Positions 58,601-64,000 of a stretch of 64,000 bases of DNA are shown piece after piece. The first letter of the stretch is position 1. Every line of letters starts with the position of its first letter. The stretch is from assembly GCF_043641665.1 (NCBI RefSeq), contig NC_092189.1, forward strand, positions 15,778,833 through 15,842,832. Direction: 5' to 3'. This DNA is from Enoplosus armatus. Lineage: Eukaryota > Chordata > Actinopteri > Centrarchiformes > Enoplosidae. The translations under genes were made by a program, and so were the position numbers. The notes beneath the pieces are model-generated. The model saw nothing but the letters and a program-made list of their open reading frames with translations, searched no databases and was not told the DNA's origin.

Positions 58601-61600
58601 GGAGGCAGATGAAATGCAGGTAAAGAAGAAAAAAAGAGGAAGCAGACTGAAAGTTACAACTTTTCTGTTCTGTTCAAGACAAAGGCCAAGAGTTTTTGTC
58701 TGCATGCAGCCACATGGGCTAATAAATCCCAGGTGTTCATGTCTGTGAGGTGTTAAATCTGAAAGGTCCTGCCCTCTGAGGCCTCAGGGCAGCGCTGAGC
58801 TGCACAGGGTGGAGGACCCAGGAGACCTGACCGCACTGTCACACAAGATCAGATGTTGCATTTATTCTGATGCTTGAAATTGGGACTCATTTGTTTTACT
58901 AAAAGATACATCTCAGAGGTACACAACATGCTGGTCTTTGTAGTTCCTTGAATCTTGAATGTGTGAATTCAGTGTTTTTTTGTGTGCCGAGTAAGGCTGC
59001 CCCCTAATAGTCAACCAAATTGTTTGTTTTTCACTTGGTAAGTAAAAAATACAAAACCGAAATGTTTTCCGATGCCCCATAAAATATATATTTAAATAAT
59101 TAAATTAATATCGTAAGCGTGCAACAACTACTGGACTAATGGCTTGAACAAACGGCTACTAGTCAACTTGGAAAGTCTCTGGTCAGGAGCAGCCCTAGTG
59201 CCGAGATGCATGCCCATGAAAATGCTGAGGGGCATCCACTCTCAGATTGATACAGCTCCACAGCCTAACATCAGGGGTCCTCTGAAAAGAGGTGATAAAA
59301 AATTTACTGCTTTACAATAAATTTTTCACTGACAAAAAAACTTGAACTATGTCAGTCCTTAAGGCCTAGCAAAGGAGAAGACGTTCGAGTCAAGAGGATT
59401 TATAAAAACAACAATTACCTGATTACCTTAAAAAACATTTGTTGATGCTTAATTAAATATTAACTGCTACATAAATTGTTCCAGTTGTGCATAAACTCTT
59501 ATCTTACCTTGATTGATTAAAGAGCTCCTATTGTTTATATACAATGCCATTTTTCGAGCAAGAACAAAATAGGACATGACTGGAGGGAGCAAATATCATT
59601 CAACTTGCTGATTAGATCTGCAGTGAACCAGGATAGGAAGCTTGAATGAATGTGGTCAGGAGACTTCTAAATTACCTCTCCGTTCAACTCTGGGGCTTAC
59701 AATAACACACTTTAAATTCACTCCTTCAGGCGAATTCAACAATGCAAACATGTAAATTAAGATGAGAAGCCAATTTCCTTTTCCAATTATGCCTTTCATT
59801 TAGTTTTATTCCAGTTTGTTACGTTTGCCAAAAAACTGCCGCTGCAATCCAAACAGAAATCAAACAGAAATAAATTAAATATATCTCGGTGACTACAGGG
59901 AAGGAAACGCACATTTGCTACAGACTACCAACAGTTTAAATTCCACGGCAGAGGAATGTGTTGCTTACATTTACAGGGTTTATTAGTTTGTTACAGGCTC
60001 ATTTGAAACAAGGAAGTGGGGGCGTTGCAGTTCCAGTCGTGTATAATGTATTTGCTGCAGGCAGAAACGTGAGAAACTGAGCCCTACTAAACCCGGCTGA
60101 ACCCCACTGAGCTGTCGGGCACCTGTTTTCTGCAAACGCCAGCAAGCCTTTGCACCTCACAATAACACCCTCCACTCGCAGCCCATCCCTCCCCTCCCCC
60201 GACTCCGAAATCTTGTCCTCAAGGGATTCAGACTCCTCTTATCACAATTCCTCTGTCCTGGATTATTCCCATCCTGCGCAGTGACTAGTGGGTGCCAGCA
60301 GGCCACGACTGCCGACACAGATGGGAGTCCAGGCCTGTGATGGCTTCCATATGTCACATCGTTCGTGTGCGTCGGTGCTTTTTTTTTTTTTAATGTTTTT
60401 CTTTCCATCTCTCACCTCTTTCTTTGTTTTGCTCTTTAAAATGGCCTGAGCAGGGAGGGAGAGCTGAGTGCTGTCGAGGTTGGAGAGGGTCAAACGTGAT
60501 GCCCATTAATACGTTTCAGCGCAAAGTGGGGATTCAGTCCCAGTTTGAAGTCTACCTTAAGCTGAATAATTATTGTGAGGTTAAAGACTGCAAGGTTAAA
60601 ACGGCCGCGTTTTATGGCCAAAATCCCCGACAGGAGATAATTTGTACGTTTTGGAGTGCCCTCAGTGTCCACCGGGGCCTTGGAATTGGACCCATGGTGA
60701 GATTTCCCACCATAACTCCTTCTCCCATTAACTGTCACAGCCTTCAGACGTCTTAAAGCCGCCCTGGGGACACTGTGACATGACTCTGTGTTGTTGTATG
60801 GTAAATATGAACCTATCGGAAGCTGAAAAGCTCACTCTGACATTGCAACACTGGGAGGTTTTCCCGTCTTGACTGACACATGAGAACGCTAATATTCCCT
60901 GTCTGATTATAATCCCTGTAGTCGACCTCATTAGCCAGGCATCCGCATTGAACCCTGGGTGAGTAGGGCTCAGCTGTCAGTCAACACCTTTTTCTTCAAA
61001 CAAAGGGCATCAGGGAGAAATAATCCAGCTCTCTCTCTCTGGAGTTTATGAACAGCCTGTTTGGGGATTTGTGCGAATTTATGTATGGGAGCATGAATGC
61101 AGTTATGACACATTACCTTCATTACCCTCTAAATGTTTTGGGACAAAATCAAACAGAAAAGCTTAACATGCACATGTGAAAGAAACAAGTCTCTAGAGCT
61201 GAAAATCCTGTTTTACTCAAAGTGAGGCCATTATTTTCAATATTTCATATTGCATATATCATTGCACTTTGACACCCAGAACATGGCCTAGATCTCTGCT
61301 GGAATGGTCCAAACCAAAACCCTCTATGGTTTTCTCTCTAAACCTCTCCCATGAGCCCTCACACAAAGTAATTCATTGTATATAAAGCGCACGTTAATGC
61401 AAGTTAACACTTCTACGTTCAGGTTCACATCCTCCAAGAATGCAATAAAGCCGCCACTTTCCATACTAAAAGAATTAGCTGAATTCCTTGAGGTTCAGAT
61501 TCTGGACAAAGGTTGGATTGAGGTTCCCCCGTGCACTTTGGGCCGTCTTTCTGTAGATGTCTCCTCCATTCATCCCTACTTTGATTCACCACTTCACAAG

Positions 61601-63195
61601 CAAACGCATCAGCATTTAAAGCAACATGATTTCAGAGCCCTCCTCTCTACAACGTGCAGTGAAATAACAACCTATAAAATGACACTGGCTACGGGCAGTC
61701 TGCTGCTTCAAAACACAGAGCTGCCAAGGTGATTTACGGCGTGCTCACTTTTCCTGAGGTTGACAGCAGAGACAGAGAGGAAGAGTGATTCAGGCCTTTG
61801 TGAGTTCTTCTCATAAAAGGTTGAGCGATGAGACCCCACTGCTCTCATAACATTCCTTTGTTGTTTGGGTAACATACCCAAACAGAAAATGATATGCCAT
61901 TTACGACATTTGTGTCGCGTCACCAAACACTGACGCCGCTCACCGTCCTGCTCGTCTTCATGAAAGAGAGCATAAGTGGCTTTTCATGGGAAATTCACAC
62001 GGACGGACAGCTTTAAGCTGAAATGCAGGGAGAAAACAAACAGTTGTACTCGCGCTAATTCAATAATCTCCATTTTCTGCTTCCTCTGTCTGCATTCTGT
62101 AACTTTATAGCTCAGCAATGTGGAGCAAATTGTGACTGTGCCAGTCCTTTTTCTTTGAGTTGAGAGAGTGCCACAGACATGAAAAACAGACAGACGATAG
62201 ACAGATGGGCAGTCTGAGTGTAAGCGAGCTTTTTTTATATATCTGTGTGTAGCCTGAACCAAACCAATTTTGCCGCCACAAACAGGCATGGGAGGCTGGC
62301 CACACTGCTATGTTAATATGAAATGCGGCAATGCCAATAGAGTGGCATGGTGGGATGCTCCTTACTCCCTCATGCCTGTGCATTCAACATAGCACTGCTG
62401 GACCGCCGCCTGGGAAACAGATGGCAGGGAATAACACTGTCACCCACCCTCAACACTGACATCCTGGGCCAGGCCTCCGCCACGCACTTTGCTATCTGTC
62501 TGCTTGCATCGCCTCTGAAATCCCCCACCCCCCCTACCCCTTTATCCTCACAGAGCCACCAACAGATTAGGAGATATACATGAGTGAAACTGACTGGACA
62601 GATGAGCCCCATTAGCCAAACATACGCTTCCATTTTTACAATGAGTCTATTTGCTCGCAGTTGTTTAAGTGGCCCAGGCGGGTCTGATGGGTGGGCATTG
62701 TTTTGGGTTTAGGACAACAGATGACCAGTGAACCAGCCCCCGTGTGAATAGGAAGACAGGTCTCCTTATTCGATGTCTGGATTTAAACAATTAGACAATT
62801 AACTAGTTAAGAGGGATCAATTGGTCCTGGGATTAGGACCAATTGGAAATGCTGAAATACTTTAGATTAGAAGAAGATTACAAAGGGAACATAATGTTCT
62901 AATACTGATTTACAACAAAATAAGCCTCCTTACACCCACACAAAGCTGACATTTGATAATGAAGCTGCACTTCAGGGTCAAGTTGCAAAAAACAGTAGCA
63001 AAGGCTGAGAAGTTTATTACATATAATATAATGAAATTCATTTTTATATATGATATATATTGTATTATTATCTATAATACGTTGAATAAATGTGTTGGAT
63101 TTGTAATATTGCAATTAAAGGTTTCCAATGTTACCAGCTGATTGACGCTTAATTGCTCGAAACAAAGTCAACAACCGGCGTCACGTTATTTCTTA
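55691..63195. other. 7.5 kb repeat-poor intergenic stretch, no gene recognised
   Basis: No exon with coherent splice sites, RNA gene or recognised repeat was found. The parts at 58040-58620, 60000-60960 and 61900-62650 are visibly less AT-rich than their surroundings and free of simple repeats, so they are plausible conserved non-coding elements. The open frames of 60-118 codons here have no domain signature. Confidence 0.45.
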
Positions 63196-63560
63196 AAACT
63201 GCACTAATCAAAATGCTCTATATTAACAGTGACAATGTGTAATGTGAAAGGGATCTTATTAATGACCACACAGAGAATTATAACGTCTCTCAGCTCTAAG
63301 GCACATTTTAACGTCTCTCAGCTTATTTTTTTGGGTTTTGCAAACCACAACTGTACTGTTTTGGTTCATTAGTAGCTCTCATCAGCATTATTTCCAGCCA
63401 CAGTGAGCAGCTGTTTAGCACCAAACACAACCAAAAAAGAGCTGAAATTAAATGTAATATAGGACGTACATTCATCAGTTAACCAGAAACATAGCCACAA
63501 ATGAATGCTAATGTTGCTCCATCTCTACTGGATGGTTAAATAGGCAACAGTTTGCCACTT
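63196..63560 (-). repeat. R2 family repeat, reverse orientation
   Basis: Starts 'taaaactgcactaatcaaaa', the reverse complement of the R2 right end, and includes 'actgtactgttttggttcat', 'tagctctcatcagcattatt' and 'ggttaaataggcaacag'. Confidence 0.7.
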
Positions 63561-64000
63561 CACTTCACTTCACTTTATAAATTGCAAATATGTCAGTGTT
63601 GTGTTTACAGCTCATTTCTCCTGCCCCTATAGCCAAAAGTCAATTAATGCAAGTTTAAAGAAGATCTTGTGGAGAAAATATCAAGATGTTACATTTCCAA
63701 GTTGGGATTGATGAGTCGCTGTATTTCTGTAGCACTTATCATACCACAAAAATAAGATGTGGCGTGAGTTCCCAAATAAAAAACAGTTGAATTCATCTGG
63801 ATAGACTGCGCTAAGGTTATACTTCAAACCCAGATTCAGATTGACCTATTTTCAGGTGAATTGAGTATCATATGAAATCATGGCTGTATTGTAACTTTCC
63901 CTAATGTGACTACAAACTTTGACATTGAGTGTCGGACCACAGAGAGTTAAAATGACCTCAGACATGCCAGTAAATGTGCTCACCAATCGAACAAGAACGA
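63561..64000. other. intergenic, nothing recognised
   Basis: Four tandem 'cttca'-type units at 63559-63577, then unique AT-rich sequence to the window edge. Confidence 0.5.

Noticed and set aside
61376..61732. 118-codon + strand open frame
   Set aside because: No recognised similarity or splice context; could at most be tested by conservation.
37661..64000. Apelin, RNA genes, CRISPR-like arrays or autonomous transposases
   Set aside because: None could be found by eye on either strand; regularly spaced repeats present are microsatellites or diverged transposon copies.

Overview
The window is vertebrate nuclear DNA and almost certainly comes from a teleost fish, probably a percomorph. Genes are split into many small GT-AG exons. 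Introns are full of short non-autonomous DNA transposons of kinds common in fish genomes, and (CA)n microsatellites are long and frequent. I found no bacterial features: no operons, CRISPR array or prophage. Three protein-coding genes could be rebuilt exon by exon with splice phases that close exactly.

Left part (1-11.4 kb, + strand): the 3' two thirds of zdhhc9, a Golgi DHHC palmitoyltransferase. Its first exons lie before the window. One intron (1643-2508) is a clear U12-type AT-AC intron. Middle (11.8-20.5 kb, - strand): complete sash3 (SLY1), a lymphocyte SH3/SAM adaptor with 8 coding exons and 400 codons. It converges tail-to-tail on zdhhc9. Next (24.2-37.6 kb, - strand): complete xpnpep2, the GPI-anchored membrane aminopeptidase P, with 21 coding exons and 673 codons. 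All five metal ligands and the C-terminal anchor signal are present. Gene order and relative orientation match human Xq26 (XPNPEP2-SASH3-ZDHHC9), so this is an old vertebrate linkage group. The three proteins are not known to share a pathway.

Right part (37.7-64 kb): about 26 kb upstream of xpnpep2 in which I can support no gene. It holds recurrent repeat families, microsatellites and repeat-poor stretches that could contain regulatory elements. Apelin, the next gene in human, was looked for by its conserved C-terminal peptide and not seen.

Repeats fall into a few families with several copies each. Labels are mine: R1, tail with 'ggcaatccatc'; R2, 'gttgctaacggtgtctgt'; R3, 'ctccattacaagta'; R4, 'gattaatcgactaatcg'; R5, TTAA-flanked 'aggaccata'; R6, foldback 'agcataaagac'. 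There is also a Harbinger-like MITE with exact TTA target duplications and a hAT-like element carrying a nested MITE. No autonomous transposase or reverse transcriptase ORF was seen.
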